DNA of 64,000 bases from Nocardia macrotermitis (GCF_009604405.1 NZ_WEGK01000009.1:1-64000); one strand, 5' to 3'; positions 24,586 to 33,628 are shown, counted from the first letter of the stretch. Program-made: numbers and translations. The notes: generated from the sequence alone by a model not told the origin.

Positions 24586-24607
24586 CGCGGGAGAGGCGGC
24601 TCCCGCG
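24586..24607. terminator. Bidirectional terminator between idi and the toxin-antitoxin genes
   Basis: A perfect 8-base stem (CGCGGGAG / CTCCCGCG) with a 6-base loop lies in the 62-base gap between two convergent genes. Confidence 0.75.
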
Positions 24608-24614
24608 ACCGGCA

Positions 24615-24914
24615 CTACCCTGCCTCTCGCAACGGCCGGAACTCCACACTCAAACGCGTGCCCAATGCCTCAGCAATCCGTTCCAGCACAGGAATCGTCG
24701 GCATTGTGCCACCGGCTTCCAGGCGCGCGACCGCAGGCTGCTTCAAACCGGCCCGGTTCGCGAGTTCAATCTGGGTCAGCCCCGCTTTCTCACGCAGACC
24801 GCGTACCGCAGCACCGAGTTCGAACCTGATCCGTGCCGCCTCGTAGGCGGCACCGGCCCCCGGACGTGCCATGACCTCCGCGCGCATCTCCGCCCAGCTA
24901 CTACGTTCGTCCAT
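24615..24914 (-). CDS. Xre-family antitoxin (HigA-like)
   Basis: A 99-residue DNA-binding protein with a helix-turn-helix of the lambda-Cro/Xre type at about residues 36-90 (LREKAGLTQIELANRAGLKQ). It begins five bases after the toxin stop codon; the ribosome site GAGGAGGGAT lies inside the end of the toxin gene. Toxin-before-antitoxin order is typical of HigBA-type modules. It should neutralise the toxin and repress the pair. Confidence 0.88.
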   Translation of the reverse strand: MDERSSWAEMRAEVMARPGAGAAYEAARIRFELGAAVRGLREKAGLTQIELANRAGLKQPAVARLEAGGTMPTIPVLERIAEALGTRLSVEFRPLREAG

Positions 24915-24919
24915 GGGAC

Positions 24920-25267
24920 CTATCCCTCCTCTTCGACGACATGAGCCTCCGCAATACAGCGCATCATCGCTCGTTTCGCCCGTGCGATCTCGGCAGTCTC
25001 TCGCATCCGATGTTTGCGAAACACCGTCAACAGGATGATGCGTCGGCCTGAAGCAATCCAGTATGTGATCCGCACGGAATCGCGCATCAGAAAGAAGCGC
25101 AGCTCCCGGAGCTTTCCATCCAACTGCTTGGTATACGGCTCTCCCAAGAGCACTCCGCGGTCGGCCAGCAGATCGACATAGAAGATCACAGTCTCCTGAT
25201 CGTCTCGAGTGAGCGACAGGAACCACCGCCTCACCTCCTGCTCAAGTTCTACCTCTCCCCAATTCAT
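24920..25267 (-). CDS. RelE/HigB-like toxin (phage-derived Gp49-like family)
   Basis: A 115-residue toxin-like protein of the RelE superfamily group exemplified by HigB. Its core GKLRELRFFLMRDSVRITYW and LLTVFRKHRMRE matches the family pattern. Such toxins act as ribosome-dependent mRNA nucleases that slow growth. ATG 25267 is the likely start; an in-frame start at 25291 adds eight residues. The gene and its antitoxin appear less GC-biased than their neighbours, suggesting transfer. Confidence 0.85.
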   Translation of the reverse strand: MNWGEVELEQEVRRWFLSLTRDDQETVIFYVDLLADRGVLLGEPYTKQLDGKLRELRFFLMRDSVRITYWIASGRRIILLTVFRKHRMRETAEIARAKRAMMRCIAEAHVVEEEG

Positions 25268-25281
25268 AACACGGACGTTAT
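25266..25281. promoter_or_regulatory. Candidate operator of the toxin-antitoxin operon
   Basis: ATAAC and GTTAT form a 5-base inverted repeat with a 6-base centre that overlaps both a TATAAC -10-like box and the toxin start codon. A second element, GGACA-N7-TGTCC on the minus strand, lies just upstream. Binding of the Xre antitoxin here would block transcription. Confidence 0.4.
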
Positions 25282-25392
25282 AGCGGGACAAGGGTTGTGT
25301 CCGGGGAATTCTGAGAGTGGAACGTGGTCGGAGTGCGGGTGCTCGGAATGGAACTGTTGGTTCGGGTTGGTTTCGGTGAGCGCGGGGTGGGG

Positions 25393-25713
25393 TCAGGCGC
25401 GGCCTAGTTCGAGGGCCAGGACGCCGAGGATTACGAGGGCTATTCCGGCGAGTTGGATGAGGGTGAGGGATTCGCGGAGGAAGAGGGCGCCGATGGCGGC
25501 TACCGCGGCTACGCCGATGGCGGACCAGATGCCGTAGGCGACGGCTATGGACATGCCGCGTTTCAGGGCTTGGGAGAGGAAGAAGAAGGCTGCGAGGTAG
25601 CCGATCACCACGATGATGGAGGGGGTCAGGCGGGTGAAGCCCTCGGAGAGTTTGAGCGAGACCGTGGCCGAGACCTCGGAGGCGATCGCCAGCGCTAGCA
25701 GCAGGAACGTCAT
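25393..25713 (-). CDS. Small multidrug resistance (SMR) family transporter
   Basis: A 106-residue protein with four membrane helices and the conserved Glu in the first (AIASEVSATVSLKLSEGFT). Later blocks are SIAVAYGIWSAIG and LRESLTLIQLAGI. SMR proteins work as dimers that export cationic compounds or guanidinium in exchange for protons. No ribosome-binding site is obvious, so a leaderless or weakly translated message is possible. Confidence 0.9.
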   Translation of the reverse strand: MTFLLLALAIASEVSATVSLKLSEGFTRLTPSIIVVIGYLAAFFFLSQALKRGMSIAVAYGIWSAIGVAAVAAIGALFLRESLTLIQLAGIALVILGVLALELGRA

Positions 25714-25735
25714 GGGCGGAGGATATCCGGGGGGC

Positions 25736-26260
25736 TCAGCTGCCGGGGTCGGACCCGAGCGGACGCACCACGGGGCCGGTGGGTCGCGCGGCGGTGCGGC
25801 GGCTGGCCGATGACGCGCGCATGGGCGACGAATACTGTTGCGGGCCGGTCTGATCGGAGATGCTGGCCGAGGCGCGGGGGGCCGCGGTCGGGCGGGTGCG
25901 GTCGCGATCGCGGGTGTGGTCGACCTCGATGGTGCGCTCCAGGGTGACCACGAGGTTGCGTTCGGCGCGGTCCTGCGGCCAGTCGTGATCCTTGCTGTGG
26001 ATCACCTGGCGCTGCACGTTGCCCTCGGTGATCCAGTCCTCGATGATGAGGCGGATGTTCGTGCGCCACTGACCGTCGATCCAATGCTGGAGCAACAGCT
26101 CCCAGTTGTCCTCGTCGATCGAGCAGGACGCGCCCGGCGTGCCCGGCAGCACCGCGGCGAAGGTGTGGGTCTGGTGCCCGACCCGGACCGCGACCCGCTG
26201 CGGCCACAGGGCCTCGACCGAGGTGACGGTGATCCGGCAGGGACCTTGGTAGTCAGGCAT
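25736..26260 (-). CDS. Protein of unknown function downstream of a NUDIX hydrolase
   Basis: I do not recognise this 174-residue protein. The first 110 residues look folded and end in a charged stretch (SKDHDWPQDRAERNLVVTLERTIEVD). The last 55 are rich in Ser, Arg, Pro and Thr and probably disordered. There is no signal peptide or membrane segment. It starts nine bases after the NUDIX gene with GAGGG upstream, so the two are likely co-transcribed. Confidence 0.7.
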   Translation of the reverse strand: MPDYQGPCRITVTSVEALWPQRVAVRVGHQTHTFAAVLPGTPGASCSIDEDNWELLLQHWIDGQWRTNIRLIIEDWITEGNVQRQVIHSKDHDWPQDRAERNLVVTLERTIEVDHTRDRDRTRPTAAPRASASISDQTGPQQYSSPMRASSASRRTAARPTGPVVRPLGSDPGS

Positions 26261-26269
26261 GGAAAACCC

Positions 26270-26872
26270 TCACTCGCGGGTGAATTCGGGCTGTTGCAGA
26301 TCGCGCACGCGGGTCGGCCGGCCCAGCAGCGCCACCTCGCGGAACTGGTAGAGGATCGCCCCGGTGGGCGCGTGGATCCGCATCCGCTCGCGCAGCGGCA
26401 TGTTCAGCAGCCGCGCGCCGGACGGGGTGATCGTCCAGCCCGGCAGATCGTCGCCGACCAGGCGTTCCAGGGTGACCCGATGCACCGAATCGACCTCGTC
26501 CGGATTGGGTTCGAGTCGCACGGGGGCCGAGGTCAGGGCGATGAACGGCGTCATGACGAAGCCGGAGTCGGTGACGAAATCGTCCAGCACACCCAGTACA
26601 TCGGATTCCTCGAGAGCCAGGCCGATCTCCTCCCCGACCTCCCGCAACCCGGCCGCCACCGCGCGCTCACCGGGTTCGATCTTGCCGCCGGGAAATGCCC
26701 ACTGACCACTGTTCATCCCGCGATAGGCCCGCCGGATCAGCAGCACGTGCGGCTCGTCGGGATCGTCCACGACGCAGATCACCACCGCGGCCGCCCGGCC
26801 ACCGGTGGCGGCGATCCGGGTGAATCCGGCCAGATTGCCGCGAATACGTTCGGCGGCAGCAGAATTCGTCAT
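26270..26872 (-). CDS. NUDIX hydrolase, CoA-pyrophosphatase-like
   Basis: A 200-residue hydrolase of nucleoside-diphosphate-linked substrates. The Nudix box is complete, reading GGKIEPGERAVAAGL then REVGEEIGL, and supplies the metal-binding glutamates. The preceding IRRAYRGMNSGQWAFPGG resembles the CoA/NADH pyrophosphatase group, but the substrate cannot be fixed from the sequence. ATG 26872 (MTNSAAAERI) is chosen over an upstream ATG that adds an Arg-rich tail. Confidence 0.85.
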   Translation of the reverse strand: MTNSAAAERIRGNLAGFTRIAATGGRAAAVVICVVDDPDEPHVLLIRRAYRGMNSGQWAFPGGKIEPGERAVAAGLREVGEEIGLALEESDVLGVLDDFVTDSGFVMTPFIALTSAPVRLEPNPDEVDSVHRVTLERLVGDDLPGWTITPSGARLLNMPLRERMRIHAPTGAILYQFREVALLGRPTRVRDLQQPEFTRE

Positions 26873-27078
26873 GCGCCGACGCCCCGGCCGGTACCCAGCT
26901 CGACAACCACTCCCGGCTCCCTTCGTCACAGCCACAGTACGTCGGGCGGCACCGGCCCGCGCCGCGAGCCTCGCTCACCGAACCTCTGCCGAGGACGACC
27001 CAGCCCGCTGGAGGGTGCGGATCCGACCAGTGGAATCGCGACTCGCGGCACTCGCCGACGGTGGTACGGCGCGCGAAC

Positions 27079-28500
27079 TCAGCCCAGCCAGGTACGCGCC
27101 TCGGTGGCGGACCGGCGAACCTCGTCGAGTTGCTCGGCGACCTGCACGCCCGCGGTACCGCCGCGCGCATTGCGGGAGGCGATCGAACCCGCGACCGTCA
27201 GCACCTCGCGCACCCGCGGCGTCAATGCCGGGTCCACGGCGGCGAATTCGGCGTCGGTGAGCTCGTCCAGCCCCACACCGCGCGATTCGGCCGCCCGCAC
27301 GCAGGCCCCGGCCGCCTCGTGCGCGACCCGGAACGGAACCCCCTGGCGGACAAGCCATTCGGCGATATCGGTGGCGAGTGTGTAACCGGCGGGAGCCAAT
27401 TCGGCCATCCGCTCGGTGTGGAAGGTCAACGTGGACACCAGACCGGCGATCGCGGGCAGCAGCAACTCCAGCTGAGCCACCGAATCGAACAGCGGTTCCT
27501 TGTCCTCCTGCAGATCCCGGTTGTACGCCAGCGGTTGGGCTTTGAGCGTGGCGAGCAGACCGGTGAGGTTGCCGATCAACCGACCCGCCTTACCCCGGGT
27601 CAGCTCGGAGACGTCCGGATTCTTCTTCTGCGGCATGATCGACGAACCGGTGGACCAGGCGTCGGCCAACGTGATGTAGCCGAATTCCGGTGTGCTCCAC
27701 AGGATGATCTCCTCGGCCATCCGCGACAGATCCACCGCGGTCATGGCCAGCACGAAGGCGGCCTCGGCGGCGAAGTCGCGGGAGGAGGTGGCATCGATCG
27801 AATTGGCCGCGGCCGCATCGAAATCCAGGTCGGCGGCGATCGCCTCGGGATCCAGTCCCAGCGAGGAACCGGCCAGCGCGCCGGACCCGTATGGGGAGAT
27901 CGCGGCGCGCTTGTCGAAATCGCGCAGCCGATCGATGTCGCGCAGCAGCGGATGCGCGTGCGCGAGCAGATGATGGGCCAGCAGCACCGGCTGCGCGGCC
28001 TGCAGATGGGTCTTGCCGGGCATGACCGCCTCGGGATGCGCGGCGGCCTGCGCGACCAGCGCGTCGACCACCTCCAGCACCCCGGCCGCGACGCGACGCA
28101 CCCCGTCGCGCAACCACATCCGGAACAGCGTGGCCACCTGATCGTTGCGGGAACGTCCCGCGCGCAGGCGACCGCCGAGTTCGGCGCCGACCCGTTCGAT
28201 GAGTCCGCGTTCGAGCGCGCCGTGCACGTCCTCGTCGGCCTCGGCGGGGGCGAAGGCACCCGAATCCACGTCCGCGGCAAGGCGATCCAGCCCGGCCAGC
28301 ATGGCGGTCAGATCCTCGGCCGAGAGGAGACCGGCCTTGTGCAGTACGCGCGCATGGGCTTTCGACGCGCGCACATCGTAAGGTGCCAGCACCCAGTCGA
28401 ATTGGGTCGACTTGCTCAGCGCCGCCATCGCCGCGGCGGGGCCGGACGCGAACCGCCCACCCCACAGCGCCCCTTCGTTGGTGCTGCCGCCATCGGTCAT
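27079..28500 (-). CDS. argH: Argininosuccinate lyase
   Basis: Last step of arginine synthesis: splits argininosuccinate into arginine and fumarate. The 473-residue enzyme has the superfamily signature GSSIMPQKKNPD and a typical N-terminus (LWGGRFASGP). Start is ATG 28500. argG lies upstream on the same strand, but a methyltransferase gene is inserted between them. About 200 bases after the stop codon hold nothing recognisable. Confidence 0.97.
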   Translation of the reverse strand: MTDGGSTNEGALWGGRFASGPAAAMAALSKSTQFDWVLAPYDVRASKAHARVLHKAGLLSAEDLTAMLAGLDRLAADVDSGAFAPAEADEDVHGALERGLIERVGAELGGRLRAGRSRNDQVATLFRMWLRDGVRRVAAGVLEVVDALVAQAAAHPEAVMPGKTHLQAAQPVLLAHHLLAHAHPLLRDIDRLRDFDKRAAISPYGSGALAGSSLGLDPEAIAADLDFDAAAANSIDATSSRDFAAEAAFVLAMTAVDLSRMAEEIILWSTPEFGYITLADAWSTGSSIMPQKKNPDVSELTRGKAGRLIGNLTGLLATLKAQPLAYNRDLQEDKEPLFDSVAQLELLLPAIAGLVSTLTFHTERMAELAPAGYTLATDIAEWLVRQGVPFRVAHEAAGACVRAAESRGVGLDELTDAEFAAVDPALTPRVREVLTVAGSIASRNARGGTAGVQVAEQLDEVRRSATEARTWLG

Positions 28501-28549
28501 CGGTCGTGCTCTCCTCACCCGCGCATCGCGGTCGTCGGTGCCGTCGCGC

Positions 28550-29440
28550 TCAGGGGCGTACGGCGGTCATCAGCAGGTGGTTGCGCAATCCCTCGCGCAC
28601 CGGGTCCGGCACCTCGCGCCCGTGTTCGGTCAGCACCGTGACCGGGTCGGATGCGGTGACCTTCCAGCCGTGCTCGGCGAACCAGTCGCGGGGGTCGGTG
28701 CGGTCGTCCGCGGAGTACCAGAGGTTCTCCACATCGATCCGAATCCCGGCCTGCGCCATCAGCTTCTCCCGCTCGGCGCGGATCTCGGGGCTCAGGGTGC
28801 GCTGGCCCTGCCCCATGTTCAGGGCGATGGTGCTGCCCGGGACGCTGAGTGCGGCGATATTGTCGAACAGCCGGTCCTGCGCCGCACCCGGCAGATAGCG
28901 CAGCAGTCCCTCGGCCAGCCATGCGGTGGGCAGTGCCGGGTCGAAGCCGTTGCCACGCAACGCCTTCGGCCAGTCCTGCCGCAGATCGATCGCCACCTCG
29001 CGACGATCGACGGTGAGCGGCTCCCCCGCGAGCGCGGATGCCTTGAACTCCAGCACCTTCGGCTGATCCAGTTCGAAAAGCACTGTGCCCGAAGCCCATT
29101 CGAGCCGATAGGCGCGCGCGTCCAGCCCGGCCGCCAGAATGACGACCTGCCGGATCCCGGCCGCGCCCACCGCGCCGAAGTATTCGTCGATGTACACCGT
29201 GCGGGCGGTCATCATGGCGTTCAGCGGACCGTACAACCGGCTGCGCTCGGGATCGGTCCCCACCTGACCACGCAGGATCTTGTCCCAGCCGGACCCGACC
29301 GCCTCGACCAGCTTGGCGGCGTAGGGGTCCTGGAACAACGCGTCCGCACGCGCGGTCTCCCGGGCGCGCATCGCCGCGACGCCCACGGCCGTCGCGCCCA
29401 CGCTCTCGGTGATATCCCAGCTGTCGTCGTCGGTACGCAT
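28550..29440 (-). CDS. Class I SAM-dependent methyltransferase, leucine carboxyl methyltransferase-like
   Basis: A 296-residue member of the actinobacterial family related to leucine carboxyl methyltransferases (PF04072), abundant in mycobacteria and nocardiae. The SAM site is VVILAAGLDARAYRL (about residue 98), followed by FELDQPKVLEFK and AEGLLRYLP. Substrates are unknown for most members. It lies 49 bases upstream of argH, between argG and argH. The 243 bases between it and the argG stop codon show no feature. Confidence 0.88.
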   Translation of the reverse strand: MRTDDDSWDITESVGATAVGVAAMRARETARADALFQDPYAAKLVEAVGSGWDKILRGQVGTDPERSRLYGPLNAMMTARTVYIDEYFGAVGAAGIRQVVILAAGLDARAYRLEWASGTVLFELDQPKVLEFKASALAGEPLTVDRREVAIDLRQDWPKALRGNGFDPALPTAWLAEGLLRYLPGAAQDRLFDNIAALSVPGSTIALNMGQGQRTLSPEIRAEREKLMAQAGIRIDVENLWYSADDRTDPRDWFAEHGWKVTASDPVTVLTEHGREVPDPVREGLRNHLLMTAVRP

Positions 29441-29683
29441 CGGATCCTCCTGTCGGCCAACCCCTTTCGCGCGAACGCCGCTCGATCACGACGTCGACGG
29501 CACACATCCGCGCGGCCGGTCCTCGTCGCGATATCCGAAACACCGCTTCGCACGACAGCCGAGCGAGATCACCCGGCCGTTCGCACGCTACTCCTGCTTC
29601 CCACGCCCGCGACCGACGGCCGAGTCGCGCGGCATCCACTGCGTGACCACAGCGGATCCGCGCCCTCGGAACCGAATCCGGCC

Positions 29684-30886
29684 TTACTTCTTGGTCAGAT
29701 CCCGGCGCGCGGCGACCTTGGAGGACAGGCCGTGGATCTGCACGAACCCCTTGGCCAGCGACTGGTCGAAGGAATCGCCCTCGTCGTAGGTGGCCAGGTT
29801 GAAGTCGTACAGCGACTCCTCGCTGCGGCGGCCGTTCACCACGACGCTGCCGCCGTGCAGCACCATCCGGATATCACCGGTGACGTGCTCCTGGGTGTCC
29901 TGCACGAACGCGTCCAGCGCCCGCTTCAGCGGCGAATACCACAGACCGTCGTAGGCCAGCTCGCCCCAGCGCTGCTCGACCTGCCGCTTGTACCGGCCCA
30001 GCTCGCGCTCGAGGGTGACGTTCTCCAGCGCCTGATGCGCGGTGATCAGCGCGATCGCGCCCGGCGCCTCGTAGATTTCACGACTCTTGATGCCGACCAG
30101 CCGGTCCTCGACCATGTCCAGCCGGCCCACACCCTGCCGTCCCGCGCGCTTGTTCAGCTCCACGATCGCCTCGAGCACGGTGACCTGACGGCCGTCGATG
30201 GCCACCGGCACACCCTTGTCGAAGCTGACGACCAGCTCGTCGGGGGCCTCGAAGTTGATGGTCGGATCGACGGTGTAGTCGTAGACGTCCTTGGTCGGGG
30301 CGTTCCACAGATCCTCGAGGAAGCCGGTCTCGACCGCGCGACCCCACACGTTCTGGTCGATGGAGAACGGCGACTTCTTGGTGACGTTGATCGGGAGGCT
30401 GTTCTCCTCCGCGAAGGCGATGGCCTTCTCACGGGTCCAGGCGTAGTCGCGGACCGGCGCGATGACGTTCAGATCGGGCGCGAGCGCGCCGATGCCGACC
30501 TCGAAGCGAACCTGGTCGTTGCCTTTACCGGTGCAGCCGTGCGCGACGGTACTGGCGCCGTGGAACTTCGCGGCCTCGACCAGGTGCTTCACGATCAGCG
30601 GGCGGCTGATCGCCGAGACCAGCGGGTATTCGCCCTGGTAGAGGGCGTTGGCCTGGATGGTCGGCAGGCAGTAGTCGTCGGCGAACTCGTCGCGCGCGTC
30701 GACCACGACCGCCTCGACGGCGCCGCAGTCCAGTGCGCGCTGGCGCACGACGTTCATATCCTCGCCGCCCTGCCCCAGATCGATCGCGACCGCGACGACC
30801 TCGGCCCCGGTCTCCTTGCCGATCCAGCTGATGGCAACGGAGGTGTCCAGCCCGCCGGAGTAGGCGAGTACGACGCGATCGGCCAT
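29684..30886 (-). CDS. argG: Argininosuccinate synthase
   Basis: Joins citrulline and aspartate using ATP to form argininosuccinate. The 400-residue enzyme starts MADRVVLAYSGGLDTS, carrying the ATP pyrophosphatase P-loop, and contains HGCTGKGNDQVRFE. ATG 30886 has a GAGGAG ribosome site; the frame upstream is not conserved. Expression is expected to be repressed by ArgR through the operator at 30947-30966. Confidence 0.98.
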   Translation of the reverse strand: MADRVVLAYSGGLDTSVAISWIGKETGAEVVAVAIDLGQGGEDMNVVRQRALDCGAVEAVVVDARDEFADDYCLPTIQANALYQGEYPLVSAISRPLIVKHLVEAAKFHGASTVAHGCTGKGNDQVRFEVGIGALAPDLNVIAPVRDYAWTREKAIAFAEENSLPINVTKKSPFSIDQNVWGRAVETGFLEDLWNAPTKDVYDYTVDPTINFEAPDELVVSFDKGVPVAIDGRQVTVLEAIVELNKRAGRQGVGRLDMVEDRLVGIKSREIYEAPGAIALITAHQALENVTLERELGRYKRQVEQRWGELAYDGLWYSPLKRALDAFVQDTQEHVTGDIRMVLHGGSVVVNGRRSEESLYDFNLATYDEGDSFDQSLAKGFVQIHGLSSKVAARRDLTKK

Positions 30887-30943
30887 GTCTGTAACTCCTC
30901 GAGTGTTCGTACGTATCCAAGTCTGTGCGCCCGCCCCGCACAA

Positions 30944-30982
30944 ATGATTATGCATGATGATGCAATCCCATTCATAGCCGGG
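30944..30982 (-). promoter_or_regulatory. argG promoter with ArgR operator (ARG box)
   Basis: The ARG-box-like palindrome ATTATGCATGATGATGCAAT (30947-30966) overlaps a -10 box CATAAT read on the minus strand (30947-30952). The 39-base block matches the argC promoter at 49615-49653 in 36 positions, so both are clear members of one ArgR regulon. Transcription would start near 30940, leaving a leader of about 54 bases. Confidence 0.8.
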
Positions 30983-31135
30983 GGTGGGGCGAGATCCGAC
31001 ACAGTGCGCGACACTCCGGTCCGATGCGGACAATTGCCCTGAAATCGCCACGGGTTCAACGAGATTGCCGCATCGATGCCGCGCGTGTGCGAGCCTGGTA
31101 CGACCAGCGGTCCGGCGGCGGAAGGTGGTTCGGTG

Positions 31136-31294
31136 ATGTTTTCGGGGATCGGGAGCTTGTTCGAACTTATCGCCAGTGACGTGTTGTCGCTGGGGCAGTC
31201 GGTGGTTCAGATCATCGGTGATCTGCTGAATTCGGGGACGTTCGGCGGCGGTGGCGGCGGCACCGTCCCGCCCGGACAGTACCCGCTCGGCTGA
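31136..31294 (+). CDS. Small hydrophobic protein of unknown function
   Basis: A possible 52-residue protein: an amphipathic, hydrophobic first 32 residues (SLFELIASDVLSLGQSVVQI), a run of six glycines, and a short Pro-rich end. GAAGGTGG lies about eight bases before the ATG, which supports translation. I do not recognise a family. It stands alone between argG and the fucose genes. Confidence 0.45.
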   Translation: MFSGIGSLFELIASDVLSLGQSVVQIIGDLLNSGTFGGGGGGTVPPGQYPLG

Positions 31295-31319
31295 CCCCGG
31301 ACGCGATCGTCGGGCCTGT

Positions 31320-32093
31320 TCAGCGGTCCGAGTCGGTGGGCGGGCGCAGGCGCAGCGAGTGCATGCCGCCGTCGACCTCGAGCATCGTGCCCGCGGTCGA
31401 GGCGGCAGCCGGGCTCGCCAGATAGAGCACCGCGGCGGCGACCTCCTCGGGCGTGACGAGGCGGCCGTGCGGTTGACGCGCGGCCAGCGCGGCGAGTTCG
31501 GCGGCCGGGTCGACGCTGGCCGCGAGCAGGCGCTGCACCCACGGGGTGTCGGCGGTGCCGGGGTTCACGCAGTTCACGCGGATGCCCTCGGGTAGGTGAT
31601 CGGCGGCCATCGCCCGGGTGAGGGCGAGAATCGCGCCTTTGCTCGCGCTGTAGGCGGCGCGGTCGGGTAGACCGGTGGTCGCGGCGATCGAGCAGGTGTG
31701 CACGATCGCAGCGGCGGGCGATTCGCGCAGGTACGGTAGCGCTGCGCGTGAAACACGTACGGCACCAAGCACATTCACGTCGAGGACGCGTAACCACTCG
31801 TCGTCGGTGTTGTCCGCCACGGTGCCCTGCGCGCCGATCCCGGCGTTGTTCACCACGATGTCCAGGCGGCCGAAGGTCTCGACCGTGGTCGCGATCGACG
31901 CACGCACAGCGACGTCGTCGCGGACGTCGCAGGTCAGCGTCAGGCAGTCCGGTCCCGATGCCGCGCCGGGGTCCAGATCCAGCACCGCCACCCGGGCACC
32001 GGCCGCGAGGAACGCCGCCGCGACAGCCTTCCCGATACCCGATCCACCCCCGGTCACCAGCGCTGCCAGCCCGTCGAACTGCCCGTTCGCCAT
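31320..32093 (-). CDS. SDR-family dehydrogenase, probable 2-keto-3-deoxy-L-fuconate dehydrogenase
   Basis: A 257-residue short-chain dehydrogenase with the cofactor motif TGGGSGIG, NNAG, and the catalytic YSASK with its upstream Ser. In the non-phosphorylating fucose pathway an SDR oxidises 2-keto-3-deoxy-L-fuconate to the 2,4-diketo acid. The assignment rests on its position, divergent from the fuconate dehydratase gene, because SDR sequences alone do not reveal substrate. A copy of the ACATCCGATGT element with two mismatches lies 20 bases upstream of its start. Confidence 0.8.
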   Translation of the reverse strand: MANGQFDGLAALVTGGGSGIGKAVAAAFLAAGARVAVLDLDPGAASGPDCLTLTCDVRDDVAVRASIATTVETFGRLDIVVNNAGIGAQGTVADNTDDEWLRVLDVNVLGAVRVSRAALPYLRESPAAAIVHTCSIAATTGLPDRAAYSASKGAILALTRAMAADHLPEGIRVNCVNPGTADTPWVQRLLAASVDPAAELAALAARQPHGRLVTPEEVAAAVLYLASPAAASTAGTMLEVDGGMHSLRLRPPTDSDR

Positions 32094-32112
32094 AATCAGC
32101 CCTACCGCCCAC

Positions 32113-32238
32113 TGATCCGATGTTTAACGCCGGTGACGATAACACCGCCCGACCGAACTCGTACAGATTCACCGGATACCGGCCGTATTTCGGATTTCTT
32201 TCATCACCCCTTGCCTCAGAAGACATCGGATGTATAGT
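32113..32238. promoter_or_regulatory. Shared control region of the SDR gene and the fuconate operon
   Basis: For the plus strand TTGCCT (32211-32216) and TATAGT (32233-32238) are 16 bases apart, a good promoter. The perfect palindrome ACATCGGATGT (32223-32233) fills the spacer up to the -10 box. A copy with two mismatches, TGATCCGATGT, lies at 32113-32123 near the divergent SDR gene. The GntR regulator encoded at 38283-38951 is the likely binder. Confidence 0.6.
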
Positions 32239-32266
32239 CGTGATCCAGATCACTGTAGGAAGGCAG

Positions 32267-33628
32267 GTGCACTTGCTGTCACACCTCACGACACTGGACA
32301 CGCTCGACATCCGATTCCCGACATCGGCACAGCTGGACGGCTCCGATGCCATGAATCCGGATCCCGACTACTCCACGGCCTACGTCATCCTGCGGACCGA
32401 CGATCCGGACGGCCACGAGGGCCACGGCTTCGCCTTCACCATCGGTCGCGGCAACGAGGTCCAGCGGGCCGCCATCGAGGCACTCCGTCATCTGGTGGTC
32501 GGCCGGACGCTGGACGGCATCCTCGGCGACCTGGGCGGATTCGCCCGCAGTCTCACCGATGACTCCCAATTGCGTTGGCTCGGACCGGAAAAGGGCGTCA
32601 TGCACATGGCGGTCGGCGCGGTCGTCAACGCCGTCTGGGACCTGGCCGCCAAGCGAGCAGGAAAACCGTTGTGGCAGTTCGTCTCCGAGATGTCTCCGGA
32701 GCAGATCGTCGCGCTTATCGACTTCCGCTATCTCACCGACGCGCTGACTCCGGACCGGGCGCTCGAGATCCTGCGCCGGGCCGAACCGGGCAGAGCCGAA
32801 CGCACCGAACACCTACGCGCCGTGGGGTATCCGGCCTATACCACCTCCCCCGGCTGGCTCGGCTATTCCGATGCCAAGCTCGCGCGACTCGCGCGTCAGG
32901 CCGTCGCCGACGGATTCGAGACCATCAAGATCAAGGTCGGCCGCGACGTCGAGGAGGACGTCCGGCGGCTGCGGATCGCCCGCGACGCGATCGGTCCAGA
33001 TATCGGCCTGGCTGTCGATGCCAATCAGCGCTGGGATGTTTCCGAAGCGGCACAATGGATTTCCCGTCTCGCACCCGCCGGATTGTCCTGGGTCGAGGAG
33101 CCGACCAGCCCCGATGACATCCTGGGGCACGCCGCGATCCGCGAAGCGTGTCCGGGCGTGCGGATCTCGACCGGTGAACACGGGCAGAACCGGATCCTGT
33201 TCAAGCAGCTGCTGCAGGCCGGAGCGGTCGATGTCGTACAGATCGACGCGGCCCGGGTCGGCGGGGTCAACGAGAATCTGGCAATCCTGTTGCTGGCGGC
33301 CGAATTCGGCGTTCCGGTGATCCCGCACGCGGGCGGGGTCGGACTGTGCGAGTTGGTGCGACATCTGGCGATGCTCGACTACGTCGCGATCTCGGGCACG
33401 ATGGCCGGCCGCTCGATCGAATACGTGGACCATCTGCACGAGCACTTCCGCGATCCGGCGCGGGTGGTCGGCGGGCGCTATATCGCCCCGCGCGCACCGG
33501 GATTCAGCGCCGAGATGCTGCCCGCCACCCTGCGCGACCACCGCTATCCCGACGGCAGCAGCTGGCGGGCGACCGCCACTTCCCCACCGGCAGCACAGGT
33601 TTCGGCAAAGGAGCACGAGAACTCATGA
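32267..33628 (+). CDS. L-fuconate dehydratase (enolase superfamily)
   Basis: Dehydrates L-fuconate to 2-keto-3-deoxy-L-fuconate. The 453-residue protein follows the characterised Xanthomonas enzyme closely: FPTSAQLDGSDAMNPDPDYS, GPEKGVMHMA and YPAYTTSPGWLGYSD. It has the catalytic KIKVG pair, metal ligands in DANQRW and WVEEPTSPDD, and STGEHGQNR. The GTG at 32267 with AGGAAGG upstream is the likely start; the frame is open to 32120 but that part crosses the promoter. First gene of the fuconate-transport operon. Confidence 0.93.
   Translation: MHLLSHLTTLDTLDIRFPTSAQLDGSDAMNPDPDYSTAYVILRTDDPDGHEGHGFAFTIGRGNEVQRAAIEALRHLVVGRTLDGILGDLGGFARSLTDDSQLRWLGPEKGVMHMAVGAVVNAVWDLAAKRAGKPLWQFVSEMSPEQIVALIDFRYLTDALTPDRALEILRRAEPGRAERTEHLRAVGYPAYTTSPGWLGYSDAKLARLARQAVADGFETIKIKVGRDVEEDVRRLRIARDAIGPDIGLAVDANQRWDVSEAAQWISRLAPAGLSWVEEPTSPDDILGHAAIREACPGVRISTGEHGQNRILFKQLLQAGAVDVVQIDAARVGGVNENLAILLLAAEFGVPVIPHAGGVGLCELVRHLAMLDYVAISGTMAGRSIEYVDHLHEHFRDPARVVGGRYIAPRAPGFSAEMLPATLRDHRYPDGSSWRATATSPPAAQVSAKEHENS

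Noticed and set aside
26505..26525. tRNA T-loop-like sequence GGTTCGAGTC
   Set aside because: It lies inside the NUDIX coding region, and no acceptor, D or anticodon stem can be built around it.
31231..31265. Gly-run coding repeat near the small hydrophobic gene, considered as a PE/PPE-like or repeat protein
   Set aside because: Only six Gly codons in a 52-residue frame; no PE or PPE motif and no repeat structure.
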